From positions 1 through 64,000 of the forward strand of contig JAUIBW010000019.1 of NCBI GenBank assembly GCA_030427585.1: DNA of 64,000 nucleotides, written 5' to 3'. The translations under genes and the position numbers were made by a program. Under the pieces are notes generated by a model that made no database searches, was not told where the DNA came from, and saw only the letters and a list, made by a program, of their open reading frames with translations. The DNA comes from Bacteroidia bacterium (GTDB lineage: Bacteria; Bacteroidota; Bacteroidia; Flavobacteriales; Flavobacteriaceae). Positions 50,077-60,642 of the stretch are shown piece by piece (positions within the stretch are counted from its first letter, which is position 1; each line of letters begins with the position of its first letter).

Positions 50077-53000
50077 ATGATAGATAAAGAAATACTATTA
50101 GAATCAACAGAGTGTTATCTAAAATCTCTGATATCTGAATTCACTCAAATATCAATCGGAGATAATTGTGTATCTACTCCATTTCAGGAGTTAGGAATCG
50201 ATTCATTTCGTATTCTTCAGATTATCAAAAAATTAGAGGAAGAATTCGGAACTTTACCAAAGACCTTACTTTTTGAAAATTTCAATATCGGTGATTTAAG
50301 TTATTATTTTGTTGATAAATATGAAGGAATACTAATAGAGAAATTTAAGCAAGAAAAGGGAGATAGTGATCGAGCCACACACTCTAATGAAGAACCATTA
50401 AATTCAATCGAAAAAAACACAAAAATAATTGATAATCAAAATGATGTGTATGGGGTAAAAACTCCTGTTCTTATATTAGAAAAAGAAGTTAATAAACACC
50501 CAGAATTACTAAAGCTGGTAGAAAAACTATTTCACCAATACAAGAATGAAGGCTCTGCATCAAGGGGAACAAGAAATATAGCTCCTAATCTTTTTATTGG
50601 GGCAGAAAAAAAAGGGTATTTTAATTATAGTCGTTATAAGGACATCATATTAGTATATAGCTATACAGGAGCCAAAGATTATCTATCTGTTATTACAGAA
50701 GAAATATATCAATACTGTATCAACAATAATTTTGAACTTAATCTTTTCACAGTTGATCAAGTAGGGTCGATAGGAGGAGTTGTATTTACAACCACTCCTT
50801 TTGGCGTTTTATCAAGGATAAATATAAAAGATTTCACGCTTCAAGGAAGCAAGATGCGTCGTTTACGATATCAAGTATCAAAATTTGAAAGAGCAGGAAA
50901 ATGTAGAACTGAAGAGTATCAAAATGGTTCTGACGAAAAGGTAGACAAAAATATTACCAAAATTATTGATGAATGGTGTGCACCAAGAACAATGGTTAAC
51001 CCGCTCATTCATATAGTTAAAGAAGAAATTCTATCTGGTAACTTAAATGCAGAACATAGACTTTTTCTAACATACCTTGATGATGTTCTGCAGAATGTAA
51101 TCCTTATCTCAAAATTATCATCAGAAGAGAATGGATATTTAATGGATTTAGAGTTCTACCCAAAGAGTATGCCTCTGGGAGGGTTAGAATTTGCAATTGT
51201 AGAGATCATCAAAACTTTAAAAACCGAAGAATATACTATTTTAAGTTTAGGAGGTACATATGGTTGTAAACTAAACTCTTCATCAAATTCAGATCCAGAA
51301 TTAGATAAAACACTAGATTATCTGCGTGGGCAAAATATTTTTAATGATGAAGGAAATTTGCAATTCAAAAATAAATTCAGGCCAGAACATAATACTGTAT
51401 TTCTTTCCAGACCCGTAGGAAGCAATCCTGATAATATAACCGATATTATTATGATGATTGCAGATCCGATGAAAATGCAAACTTCGGACAAAGAAAATCA
51501 TACGTTCACCAAATTATATAAGCAAACTAATGTATTAGAGCTAAAAACAGCAAGACAGAATACATCAAATTCAAACGGAGAGTTTAAGCAGGTAAAAGAA
51601 AACCTACAAGTAGAGAAACATAAAGTGGTGATTGAAGGAGAAGAGCGATCTATTATATTATCAGATTATGGTTATAATCCTTTAAACATACCAGGTGATC
51701 AGGTTACATTTGATCTGAAAACCGATTCGTGGGCCCAATTAGAGTTACCAGTTATTCAAAATCAGTTAAGCTTTTTATATACGCAGTTACAACAACCGGT
51801 TGATCTTATCGAGAGTTTAAGAAATATATTTCCTTTTTCTTATTTTATGTTAACCACTGCAGGCCGTACTGCAGAACGTGCTTTTTGTAAATCATGGCCT
51901 AAAAAAGGGAAAGTACTTCAGAATCTGCTTTTTCCTACCATGATTTTTAATCAGATCCAAAATGGATTTACACCAATAGAGTTACCACATCCGAGGGTAT
52001 ATAAGTTAGATTCTGAGGACCAATATAAAGGAAACCTAAATTGGGAAATTCTTAAAAAACAAGTAAAAGAAGATTCAGAGTCGATAGCTTTTGTTTTTAT
52101 CGAAATGAATGATAATGCTGCTGGAGGAGCGCCAGTGTCTTTACAACATCTCAAACAAGTAAAAGACCTCCTTTCAGAATATGCTATTCCTCTTGTTTTT
52201 GATACTACAAGAATTGTAGAAAATGCGTTATTTATCCTGGAACATGAAAACGAATTTATCGGAAAAAATGTATGGGATGTAGTACAGGAAATGGTCTCTT
52301 ATGCAGATGCAATAATTGCAAGTTTGGCTAAGAATTTTTGTGTAGATAAAGGAGGATTGATAGGCACCAATGATGCCGAACTTTACAATAAAATTCAAAA
52401 CTTTATTCAGGAAGAAAGCATTGGACTTGATGTAATCGATAAAAAAGTTATTGGATTATCATTTCATAACAGAAATAAGATTGAGACTCGGGTTCGTAAT
52501 AGACTACAATCTGTACAGACCATCTGGAGGGTTTTAAAACAACAAGGAATTCCTGTTGTACAACCAGCATTGGGGCATTGTATATTGATTGATGTTAAAC
52601 AAATTCCTGAATTTGAATTATTTGAGTACCCAGTTGCATCATTTGTATCCTGGTTATATTTAAATACAGGGATTCGGGCAGGAGCTCATAATGTAGGAAT
52701 GCAAAAAGATACAGAAATTAATAATCTGGTACGCCTGGCTATACCTGTGGGCTTAAAACAGGAAAAAATAGAGGAAATCGCTAATAGGTTGATTAAAGCG
52801 TTTCAGAAAAAAACTAATATTCCTGAGATTTTACCCAAAGATAATCAATCAAAAACATTTGGTAATATACATACCAATTTCAACCTCAAAATGTATCATA
52901 ATACTTCTGGAGAAGTAGTTTCAAAAACACCCAATTCTGAAACCTCTTCAATAGATAACGATAATAATATCTCTGTTACAGAAAGCGCAGGAAAATCTAC

Positions 53001-56000
53001 CCAAACCGATTCAGATATTAAGGTAAAAGAAACCGGGGCAAATCAGAGTATACAAAATGATAAGCGATACCAAACCGGCGATATTGCTATTGTTGGGATA
53101 GCCGGCCGTTATCCTAAAGCCAAAAATATGAACGAATTCTGGAATAACCTGGTTCAAGGAAAAGATTGTGTCGAGGATATACCAGACGTTCGTTTTGGAC
53201 AACGTCTTCATAATAAATTTTCAGAAAAATATCGAGGTGGTTTCATCGATGATATAGACAAGTTTGATTCACTTTTTTTTAATATCTCTCCTAGAGAAGC
53301 TGAATATCTTGATCCGCAGGAAAGACTTTTTCTTGAAGTGGCCTGGGAAGCTATAGAAGACGCTGGTTATTATCCAGAAACATTAGTAGATGACAATGCT
53401 TCTCGAAATATAGGAGTTTATGTAGGAGCTGTATGGACACTTTATCAGGTAATCGGTACAGAAGAAAAGCTAAAAGGGAATTTTGTTAGCCCCAGTTCAC
53501 ACTTATGGGGTATTGCTAATCGGGTGTCGTATGCTTTTAACCTTTCTGGCCCGAGTTTACCTATAGACACGGCTTGTTCCTCAAGTCTAAGTGCGTTATA
53601 TCTCGCTTGTGAAGCAATCTATAAAGGAGAATGCTCTGGTGCCATTGTGGGAGGAGTTAATCTAGACGTTCATCAAAGTAAAATAGATATTAATAAAAGT
53701 GGCGGTGCACTTTCAACAGATGGTGTATGTCGTACCTTTGGTAAAGGAGCTAATGGCTACGTAGCTGGCGAAGGTGTCGGTGCAGTTTATATTAAGCCTC
53801 TTGACAAAGCAGTAAAGGATGGAGACCATGTGTACGGAGTAATCAAAGGTATTGCCGTTAATCATGGAGGAAAAACAAGTGGATTTATGGTACCTAGCCC
53901 TAAATCACAGGCGCAGGTGGTTACTACTGCATTAGAAAACGCTAAAATCGATGCTCGTAGCATTGGTTATGTCGAGGCACACGGAACAGGAACCGAATTG
54001 GGTGATCCTATCGAGATTTCTGGTTTAACAACAGCCTTTCAGGAATATAATGTAGACAAACAGAAATGTTCTATAGGTTCGGTAAAAACCAATATAGGAC
54101 ACCTTGAAGCCGCAGCAGGTATTGTAGGATTGCATAAGGTACTCTTGCAAATGAAATATAAGAAACTTGTTCCTTCTCTTCACTCTTCTGACTTAAACCC
54201 TTTTATCGATTTTAAAAATTCTCCATTTTATGTAGAGCAAACGGTTAAAGAGTGGAAACCTAAGACAATCGAAGGTGTTCAGTACCCACTTCGAGCTGGT
54301 ATTAGTTCTTTTGGTGCCGGTGGAGCCAATGCACATGTTATCATCGAAGAATATGTAACTTCGATTGAAGAAGAAAAAACACCATCTTCAAAATTTAAGG
54401 AGTATATTTTTCCGCTTTCCGCTAGAAATGAAAATCAACTTCGCGAAACAGCAATACGCTTATCTTCATTCCTTCAGGATGATTTGTCTGGAGAAAAACT
54501 ACTTACTTGTAAAGATATTGCGCATACGTTACAAATAGGAAGAAAATCTTTTGATCATCGCCTGGTTATAATTGCAAAAACAAAACAAGAACTAGTTCAA
54601 AAACTTACTTTATTTATTGATGGCAAGCAGGATAATGCGATGCTTACCGGAGAGGTGAAAAATAGCCAAAATATTACACGATTATTAAATCGTAAAGAAA
54701 AAGAAGAATTTATTAAGTTCCTGTCCCAGAGTGGAGATTTAAGTAAGTTAGCACAGCTATGGAGTGTTGGATTTCTTGCAGATTGGCAAGGAATACAAGC
54801 TCTAGAAGCAGGAGCAAAGATCTCTTTGCCAACTTACCCTTTTGCAGATAAGAGACACTGGATTTCTGATACTTCAAAATCACCCAACCTTGGCTTGTAT
54901 TCAACCACTGCTCTTCATCCGTTAATAGATTCTAATGAATCAACATTCGAAAGACAGGTCTTCAAAAAAACCTTTCATGACAAGGATTTCTTTATATACG
55001 ATCACTTGGTATCTGAAATTCCTACTCTACCGGGTGTTGCTTATCTGGATTTTGCACGTAAAGCCGGAGAACTGGCAACCGGAAGAAAAGTTCAAATCAT
55101 TAAAAATATTCTCTGGTTAAGTCCGCTAACTGTAGTTGATTCGGCTCCCAGAGAAGTATGTATAGAACTGAAGCCTAACGGAGGATTAGTACATTTTGAA
55201 GTATTTAGTGAAGAAGAGAATACTACAAAGCAAATATATTCGCAAGGAAAACTTATATATGCAACTCATGAGGAGCTTACTGCAGAACCCGAATATATTG
55301 ATTTAGAAGAGATTCGCACAAGATGTGTAAAAGTTACCGACGGAAAGGAAGCATATCCACTTTTTAAGTCATTAGGATTAGATTTAGGGCCTAGTTTTCA
55401 AGTGCTTCAGGATATTTTCAAAAACGATGATGAAATATTAGGAGAGCTTCTTATTCCAGAAATCCGAAACAATGATTTTAATGATTACTTGCTCCATCCT
55501 TCACTTGTAGATGGTTCTTTTCAGGCAGGTATGGCAGCACAATTGGGAGCGCAAACAGGAGAAATGTTTGTGCCATATTCAATAGGTGAAGTCGAAGTTT
55601 TACAACCGTTGAAACCAAAATGTTTTAGTTATGTCAAAAAAGTAGATGAACCAGGGTCAAAGGTTTCCAAAGTGAATGTTTTTATTGTGGATGAAGATGG
55701 AATGATACTTGTGAAAATCAGAGAATCTATAGGAGTCCCACTGGTTAGTGTTCACGAAAAACCAGATCAAACTAAAGAAGAAGAGGAGTATTCAAAGTTA
55801 TATTACGCTCATGAATGGAAGAAATCTCTATTAGAACAAGAAAAAGTAGTATCTAATGAATCAGGGCCTATTTTACTTTTTAGCTTGGATGAAAAACTCC
55901 AAAAGGTTTATAAGGATCGTTATAAAAAGAATGAAGATATTATACTGATCGAACCTGGAGATAGATATAAGAAATTTGGAAATCATAGATATAAGGTCAA

Positions 56001-59000
56001 CCCCAAAAAACCAGCAGATTTTAAAAAGCTTTTTGAAGCGTTGAATAAAGATACCATCAAAAAAATATGTTTTGCCTGGCCGATAGGAGATGAATTAAAA
56101 GATGATGATGAATATAAAGAAGGTTTTATTGAAAAATCTTTTGATAATGGAATTTATTCATTCCTTATTCTCTGTCAATCTTTGATAGAGCAAAAACTAG
56201 ACAATGTTCAATTATTATATCTGTATTTAGGACAAATAGGTGCTATCCAACCGCATCATGAAGCGATAAATGGCTTTGCCAAGACCCTTCAGATGGAGCA
56301 CCCAAAATTGTATTGCAAAATTCTGGAAATCCAGCAGTCAAAAAAATCTTACGATAAAATTCTGGATATAGCTTTAACCGAATTACATTCTGATAATTCT
56401 AACGAAATGACTATTCGTTATCAGGAAGAAGAGCGCTATGTCAGAAAAGTAAAAGAATTTTCTTTATTTCAGGATCAAGATTCTGATACGACTGATAGCT
56501 TTGGGCTAAAAGAAAATGGAGTATATATTATTACTGGTGGCGCAGGAGGATTGGGACTTATATTTGCAGAATATTTAGCTGCTCAATGTAAAGCACGGTT
56601 AGTACTTACCGGAAGATCGAAACTCTCGGGCGAACGTCAAACAAAATTAGATAAATTAAGTGAAGCCGGTGCAGAAGTAATGTATGTACCAGCAGATATT
56701 TCGATAGCTAAAGATGTCGAGAATCTGATTAAGAAAGCAAAATCGAAGTTCGGGAAAATTAACGGAATTATTCATAGTGCAGGTGTTTTAAGAGATTCGT
56801 ACGTTAGGAATAAAACGCGCGAAGAAATGGAAGCGGTTTTTGCCCCAAAAGTGTACGGGACATTTTATTTGGATAGAGCAACCAAAGATGAAGATCTGGA
56901 CTTTTTTGTAACGTTTTCATCTCTGGCAGCCGTTGGAGGAAATGCAGGGCAGTGTGATTATTCGTTCGCAAATCACTTTATGGATTCCTTTGCAGAGAAA
57001 CGTAAGTTGCTACAGGAAAAAGGAGAAAGAGCAGGAGTGACATTAAGTCTTAACTGGTCTTTATGGGCAGATGGTGGAATGAAGTTGGATGAACAAACCG
57101 AAATTTTCTTTAAAAAGAACCTGGGAATAAAACCTTTAAGTATAGAAACTGGCCTGGAAGCATTTGAAAAAGGCCTTCATACCAGAAAAGTGCAATTTGT
57201 TGTATTAGAAGGAGTACAGGAAAAAATAGAACGAGCCTGGGGTATTAAGGAGAAGGAAACCCCGGAAGCTGTAACAACAGATTCTAAAACTTCAACAGAT
57301 TCTGAAGTACAGGTAGATCAACAAGCAGATAAAGATTTATTTATACTAGTTCGGGATGCATTATCCGAAATTGTTATGGAGATGTTGAAACTGGATCCAG
57401 AAGACATTTCATACGATAAGATATTATTGGATTTAGGGTTTGATTCTATAGGTTTAACGACTTATGCAAATCGAATCAACGAACTTTATGAATTGGATAT
57501 AACGCCGGTACTCTTTTTTGAATATCCATCAATTAAGGAAATAGCAACGTTCCTCTCTAGAGAACATAAGAATGAAGTACAGAAAACTCATAAAGTTTCA
57601 GGAGGTGCTTCTTCCTCTGATACTATAAAAGAAGTTAGTCAATCAACAAAAAGAAAAGAAGAACATTCGGATGCAGAGAAAGATATATATAGCATTAATA
57701 AAGGGTGGAATGCAAGTGCATTGGATCTACAACCTCAATCTTCAGGAGTAGAACTGTCCACAGAAAGCCGTTTTATAGATCAGCCGATCGCTATAGTTGG
57801 TATGAGCGGAGTGATGCCAGGGTCAGAAAATCTAGAAGAATTCTGGGAAAACCTTGAGAATGAAAAGAACTTAATCACTGTGATTCCTGAAGATCGATGG
57901 AATTGGGAGGACTATGATGGAGACCCTTTTAGAGAGAAAAATAAAACCAATTCTAAATGGGGAGGTTTTATGAGTGACGTAGATAAATTCGACCCTTCAT
58001 TTTTTGGAATTTCTCCCAGAGAAGCCGAAATGATGGACCCACAACAGCGAATATTTTTAGAAACCGTCTGGAAAACTATTGAAGATTCGGGACATAAAGT
58101 TTCTGATCTATCGGGTACTAAAACAGGATTATTTGTTGGAGTAGCAACAAGAGATTATGCAGATTCATTAGTAGATAATCAAATTCCGCTCGACGGATAT
58201 ACTGCTTCGGGAAATTCACACTCTGTATTGGTTAATCGGGTTTCTTTTCTGTTAAATCTTCGAGGGCCAAGTGCACCACTGGATACAGCATGTTCCAGTT
58301 CTTTGATTGCAGTTCATAGAGCAATAGAATCCATACATACTGGGAGTTGTGATATGGCTATAGTTGGAGGAGTACAGTTAATGCTTACACCTGCAGCGTA
58401 TATATCATTTGGAATGGCAGGTATGTTAAGCGGTGATGGCAAATGCAAAACCTTTGACAAGAGTGCAAATGGATATGTAAGAGGAGAAGGTTCTGGAGCT
58501 ATATTTCTTAAGCCCCTAGATAAGGCAGAAGCCGATAGAGATCATATTTATGCCGTTATTAAAGCAACTACAGAAAATCACGGAGGAAAGGTTACTATGC
58601 TTACAGCACCTAATCCCGTTGCTCAAACCGATTTACTTGTCGAAGCTTATGAAAAGGCTCATATTGACCCCTCTACAGTTGGATATATCGAATGCCACGG
58701 TACAGGTACCAGTTTGGGAGACCCTATTGAAATTCAGGCGTTAAATAAAACCTTTTCAGAATTATATAAAAAACATGATAAAGTTCCTGCAAAAACTCCC
58801 CACTGTGGTTTATCTTCTGTAAAAACTAATATCGGTCACCTGGAGACAGCAGCAGGAATAGCAGGAGTACTTAAAGTACTGTTATCTCTTAAACACAAAA
58901 AAATACCAGCAACGCTTCACTTCAAAGAACTCAATCCATATATTAATCTTAAAGATAGTCCACTCTACATTGTAGACAAAACACAAAATTGGGAGGTTAT

Positions 59001-60627
59001 AAAGGATGATCAGGATAATACTCTACCAAGAAGAGCAGGAGTAAGTTCGTTTGGTTTTGGGGGAGCAAATTCACATATCGTTTTAGAAGAATATATTGAG
59101 GAAGAAGATCATTCTCAAGTTCAATTAGATGAACCACATATCATTGTACTTTCAGCGAAGACTGAAGATCGACTTAAAGCATACACTCAATTATTATATA
59201 ATTATGTAGAAAAACACAATATTAATCTTACTAATCTTGCTTTTACACTTCAGATAGGGAGAGATGAGATGGATGAACGATTGGGACTGGTGGTAAATTC
59301 GATTGAAGAACTAAAAGAGAAACTTTCAGATTACTTAAGTCAAAAAGAAAACATAGAAGATATTTTCTATGATAGAGTTAAACGAAATAATGTAGCGACC
59401 ATAGACTACACAGAAAATAATGACTTCTCAGAAACGCAGATTAATAAGTACATTAATGATAAGAATTATTCTAGGTTAGCCGAAGCTTGGGTAATGGGAG
59501 TCAATATAGATTGGGCACAGCTTTATAAACAAGTAAAACCAAGACGTATTAGCTTGCCAACATATCCTTTTGCTCGTGAGAGATACTGGTTTAATTTGGC
59601 AGATAGTGAAAAATTGAAATCCGAAGGAGAATTTGAAAAACTTCACCCGTTGTTACATTATAATTCCTCTACACTAAGTCAGCAGTGTTATACTTCTGTT
59701 TTCAGTGGTAAAGAATTTTTTATAAAAGATCATAAGATACAACAGCAAAATGTAATGCCTTTTACCGCCTATTTGGAAATAGCCTATGTAGCAGTAAAAA
59801 AAGCAATACCGGATCTTAATGAATCTACATCTCTGGAATTAAGAAATACCTCTTGGGCAGATTTGCTTACTATTAAAGATAACAAAGAAGTTAATATATC
59901 ACTTGTTGAAAATAATGATAAAGGAGTTGACTATGAAATTTATAGTACAGTAGGAGAAAAAGAAATAATCCATTGCGAGGGAGAAGTTGCGATTATAGCA
60001 AATCAAACTTCAACAACGATTGATATAGCTCAACTCAAAACTCATTTTACAACAGAACCTATTAATCCAGAAGAACTTTATCAGGTTTTGGAACGTATGG
60101 ATATGAGTTATGGCCCTTCTTTTAAGGGAATAAAAAACGTTTACAAGGGAGAAGATCAAATTCTGGCCCAATTAAGTTTACCAAAAACTATAACAGATGA
60201 TTATGAAAACTATACTCTTCATCCAAGTCTTATTGAGAGTTCGTTACAATTGGGAATTGGTTTATTGACTGATCTGGATCCAAAATTAAATCAACCCATA
60301 TTACCTGTTGCAATAGGATCTATAAAGTTATTTTCTCCTTGCCAGAAAGAATTATATGCCTGGGTAAGATACTCAAAAGGAAGCAAACCAGAAGATGGTG
60401 TAGTGAATATAGATATTGATCTCACCGATGGATTAGGAGAGATATGTATTAAAATGAAGTCTTTGTCATTCGATAACTCTTTACATAAGAAGTCTATTAA
60501 AGATTCATATAAGGATTTTGAAATGTTAATAAATGCCATACAGAATTATGATTCAAACCAAACAGAATTCGATGATACAGAAGATCACACTGTAAGCTTT
60601 GATAAATTATTAAAGGATGTATACTAA
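50077..60627 (+). CDS. trans-AT type I PKS: ACP - DUF2156/GNAT-like - PLP beta-eliminating lyase-like - KS - DH - KR - ACP - KS - DH(variant)
   Basis: ACP GIDSF; DUF2156-like LEFAIVEIIKTLKTEEYTILSLGG; TPL-like AGGAPVS..VFDTTRIVENALF..SLAKNFCVDKGG; KS DTACSSS/HGTGT/NIGHLE twice; KR TGGAGGLG; ACP GFDSIGL; no AT domain. Confidence 0.93.
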   Translation: MIDKEILLESTECYLKSLISEFTQISIGDNCVSTPFQELGIDSFRILQIIKKLEEEFGTLPKTLLFENFNIGDLSYYFVDKYEGILIEKFKQEKGDSDRATHSNEEPLNSIEKNTKIIDNQNDVYGVKTPVLILEKEVNKHPELLKLVEKLFHQYKNEGSASRGTRNIAPNLFIGAEKKGYFNYSRYKDIILVYSYTGAKDYLSVITEEIYQYCINNNFELNLFTVDQVGSIGGVVFTTTPFGVLSRINIKDFTLQGSKMRRLRYQVSKFERAGKCRTEEYQNGSDEKVDKNITKIIDEWCAPRTMVNPLIHIVKEEILSGNLNAEHRLFLTYLDDVLQNVILISKLSSEENGYLMDLEFYPKSMPLGGLEFAIVEIIKTLKTEEYTILSLGGTYGCKLNSSSNSDPELDKTLDYLRGQNIFNDEGNLQFKNKFRPEHNTVFLSRPVGSNPDNITDIIMMIADPMKMQTSDKENHTFTKLYKQTNVLELKTARQNTSNSNGEFKQVKENLQVEKHKVVIEGEERSIILSDYGYNPLNIPGDQVTFDLKTDSWAQLELPVIQNQLSFLYTQLQQPVDLIESLRNIFPFSYFMLTTAGRTAERAFCKSWPKKGKVLQNLLFPTMIFNQIQNGFTPIELPHPRVYKLDSEDQYKGNLNWEILKKQVKEDSESIAFVFIEMNDNAAGGAPVSLQHLKQVKDLLSEYAIPLVFDTTRIVENALFILEHENEFIGKNVWDVVQEMVSYADAIIASLAKNFCVDKGGLIGTNDAELYNKIQNFIQEESIGLDVIDKKVIGLSFHNRNKIETRVRNRLQSVQTIWRVLKQQGIPVVQPALGHCILIDVKQIPEFELFEYPVASFVSWLYLNTGIRAGAHNVGMQKDTEINNLVRLAIPVGLKQEKIEEIANRLIKAFQKKTNIPEILPKDNQSKTFGNIHTNFNLKMYHNTSGEVVSKTPNSETSSIDNDNNISVTESAGKSTQTDSDIKVKETGANQSIQNDKRYQTGDIAIVGIAGRYPKAKNMNEFWNNLVQGKDCVEDIPDVRFGQRLHNKFSEKYRGGFIDDIDKFDSLFFNISPREAEYLDPQERLFLEVAWEAIEDAGYYPETLVDDNASRNIGVYVGAVWTLYQVIGTEEKLKGNFVSPSSHLWGIANRVSYAFNLSGPSLPIDTACSSSLSALYLACEAIYKGECSGAIVGGVNLDVHQSKIDINKSGGALSTDGVCRTFGKGANGYVAGEGVGAVYIKPLDKAVKDGDHVYGVIKGIAVNHGGKTSGFMVPSPKSQAQVVTTALENAKIDARSIGYVEAHGTGTELGDPIEISGLTTAFQEYNVDKQKCSIGSVKTNIGHLEAAAGIVGLHKVLLQMKYKKLVPSLHSSDLNPFIDFKNSPFYVEQTVKEWKPKTIEGVQYPLRAGISSFGAGGANAHVIIEEYVTSIEEEKTPSSKFKEYIFPLSARNENQLRETAIRLSSFLQDDLSGEKLLTCKDIAHTLQIGRKSFDHRLVIIAKTKQELVQKLTLFIDGKQDNAMLTGEVKNSQNITRLLNRKEKEEFIKFLSQSGDLSKLAQLWSVGFLADWQGIQALEAGAKISLPTYPFADKRHWISDTSKSPNLGLYSTTALHPLIDSNESTFERQVFKKTFHDKDFFIYDHLVSEIPTLPGVAYLDFARKAGELATGRKVQIIKNILWLSPLTVVDSAPREVCIELKPNGGLVHFEVFSEEENTTKQIYSQGKLIYATHEELTAEPEYIDLEEIRTRCVKVTDGKEAYPLFKSLGLDLGPSFQVLQDIFKNDDEILGELLIPEIRNNDFNDYLLHPSLVDGSFQAGMAAQLGAQTGEMFVPYSIGEVEVLQPLKPKCFSYVKKVDEPGSKVSKVNVFIVDEDGMILVKIRESIGVPLVSVHEKPDQTKEEEEYSKLYYAHEWKKSLLEQEKVVSNESGPILLFSLDEKLQKVYKDRYKKNEDIILIEPGDRYKKFGNHRYKVNPKKPADFKKLFEALNKDTIKKICFAWPIGDELKDDDEYKEGFIEKSFDNGIYSFLILCQSLIEQKLDNVQLLYLYLGQIGAIQPHHEAINGFAKTLQMEHPKLYCKILEIQQSKKSYDKILDIALTELHSDNSNEMTIRYQEEERYVRKVKEFSLFQDQDSDTTDSFGLKENGVYIITGGAGGLGLIFAEYLAAQCKARLVLTGRSKLSGERQTKLDKLSEAGAEVMYVPADISIAKDVENLIKKAKSKFGKINGIIHSAGVLRDSYVRNKTREEMEAVFAPKVYGTFYLDRATKDEDLDFFVTFSSLAAVGGNAGQCDYSFANHFMDSFAEKRKLLQEKGERAGVTLSLNWSLWADGGMKLDEQTEIFFKKNLGIKPLSIETGLEAFEKGLHTRKVQFVVLEGVQEKIERAWGIKEKETPEAVTTDSKTSTDSEVQVDQQADKDLFILVRDALSEIVMEMLKLDPEDISYDKILLDLGFDSIGLTTYANRINELYELDITPVLFFEYPSIKEIATFLSREHKNEVQKTHKVSGGASSSDTIKEVSQSTKRKEEHSDAEKDIYSINKGWNASALDLQPQSSGVELSTESRFIDQPIAIVGMSGVMPGSENLEEFWENLENEKNLITVIPEDRWNWEDYDGDPFREKNKTNSKWGGFMSDVDKFDPSFFGISPREAEMMDPQQRIFLETVWKTIEDSGHKVSDLSGTKTGLFVGVATRDYADSLVDNQIPLDGYTASGNSHSVLVNRVSFLLNLRGPSAPLDTACSSSLIAVHRAIESIHTGSCDMAIVGGVQLMLTPAAYISFGMAGMLSGDGKCKTFDKSANGYVRGEGSGAIFLKPLDKAEADRDHIYAVIKATTENHGGKVTMLTAPNPVAQTDLLVEAYEKAHIDPSTVGYIECHGTGTSLGDPIEIQALNKTFSELYKKHDKVPAKTPHCGLSSVKTNIGHLETAAGIAGVLKVLLSLKHKKIPATLHFKELNPYINLKDSPLYIVDKTQNWEVIKDDQDNTLPRRAGVSSFGFGGANSHIVLEEYIEEEDHSQVQLDEPHIIVLSAKTEDRLKAYTQLLYNYVEKHNINLTNLAFTLQIGRDEMDERLGLVVNSIEELKEKLSDYLSQKENIEDIFYDRVKRNNVATIDYTENNDFSETQINKYINDKNYSRLAEAWVMGVNIDWAQLYKQVKPRRISLPTYPFARERYWFNLADSEKLKSEGEFEKLHPLLHYNSSTLSQQCYTSVFSGKEFFIKDHKIQQQNVMPFTAYLEIAYVAVKKAIPDLNESTSLELRNTSWADLLTIKDNKEVNISLVENNDKGVDYEIYSTVGEKEIIHCEGEVAIIANQTSTTIDIAQLKTHFTTEPINPEELYQVLERMDMSYGPSFKGIKNVYKGEDQILAQLSLPKTITDDYENYTLHPSLIESSLQLGIGLLTDLDPKLNQPILPVAIGSIKLFSPCQKELYAWVRYSKGSKPEDGVVNIDIDLTDGLGEICIKMKSLSFDNSLHKKSIKDSYKDFEMLINAIQNYDSNQTEFDDTEDHTVSFDKLLKDVY

Positions 60628-60642
60628 AGGAAAGATAAGGTC

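Noticed and set aside
50077-60627. Integrated acyltransferase (AT) domain in the PKS
   Set aside because: No GHSxG AT motif between KS and downstream domains; architecture is trans-AT.
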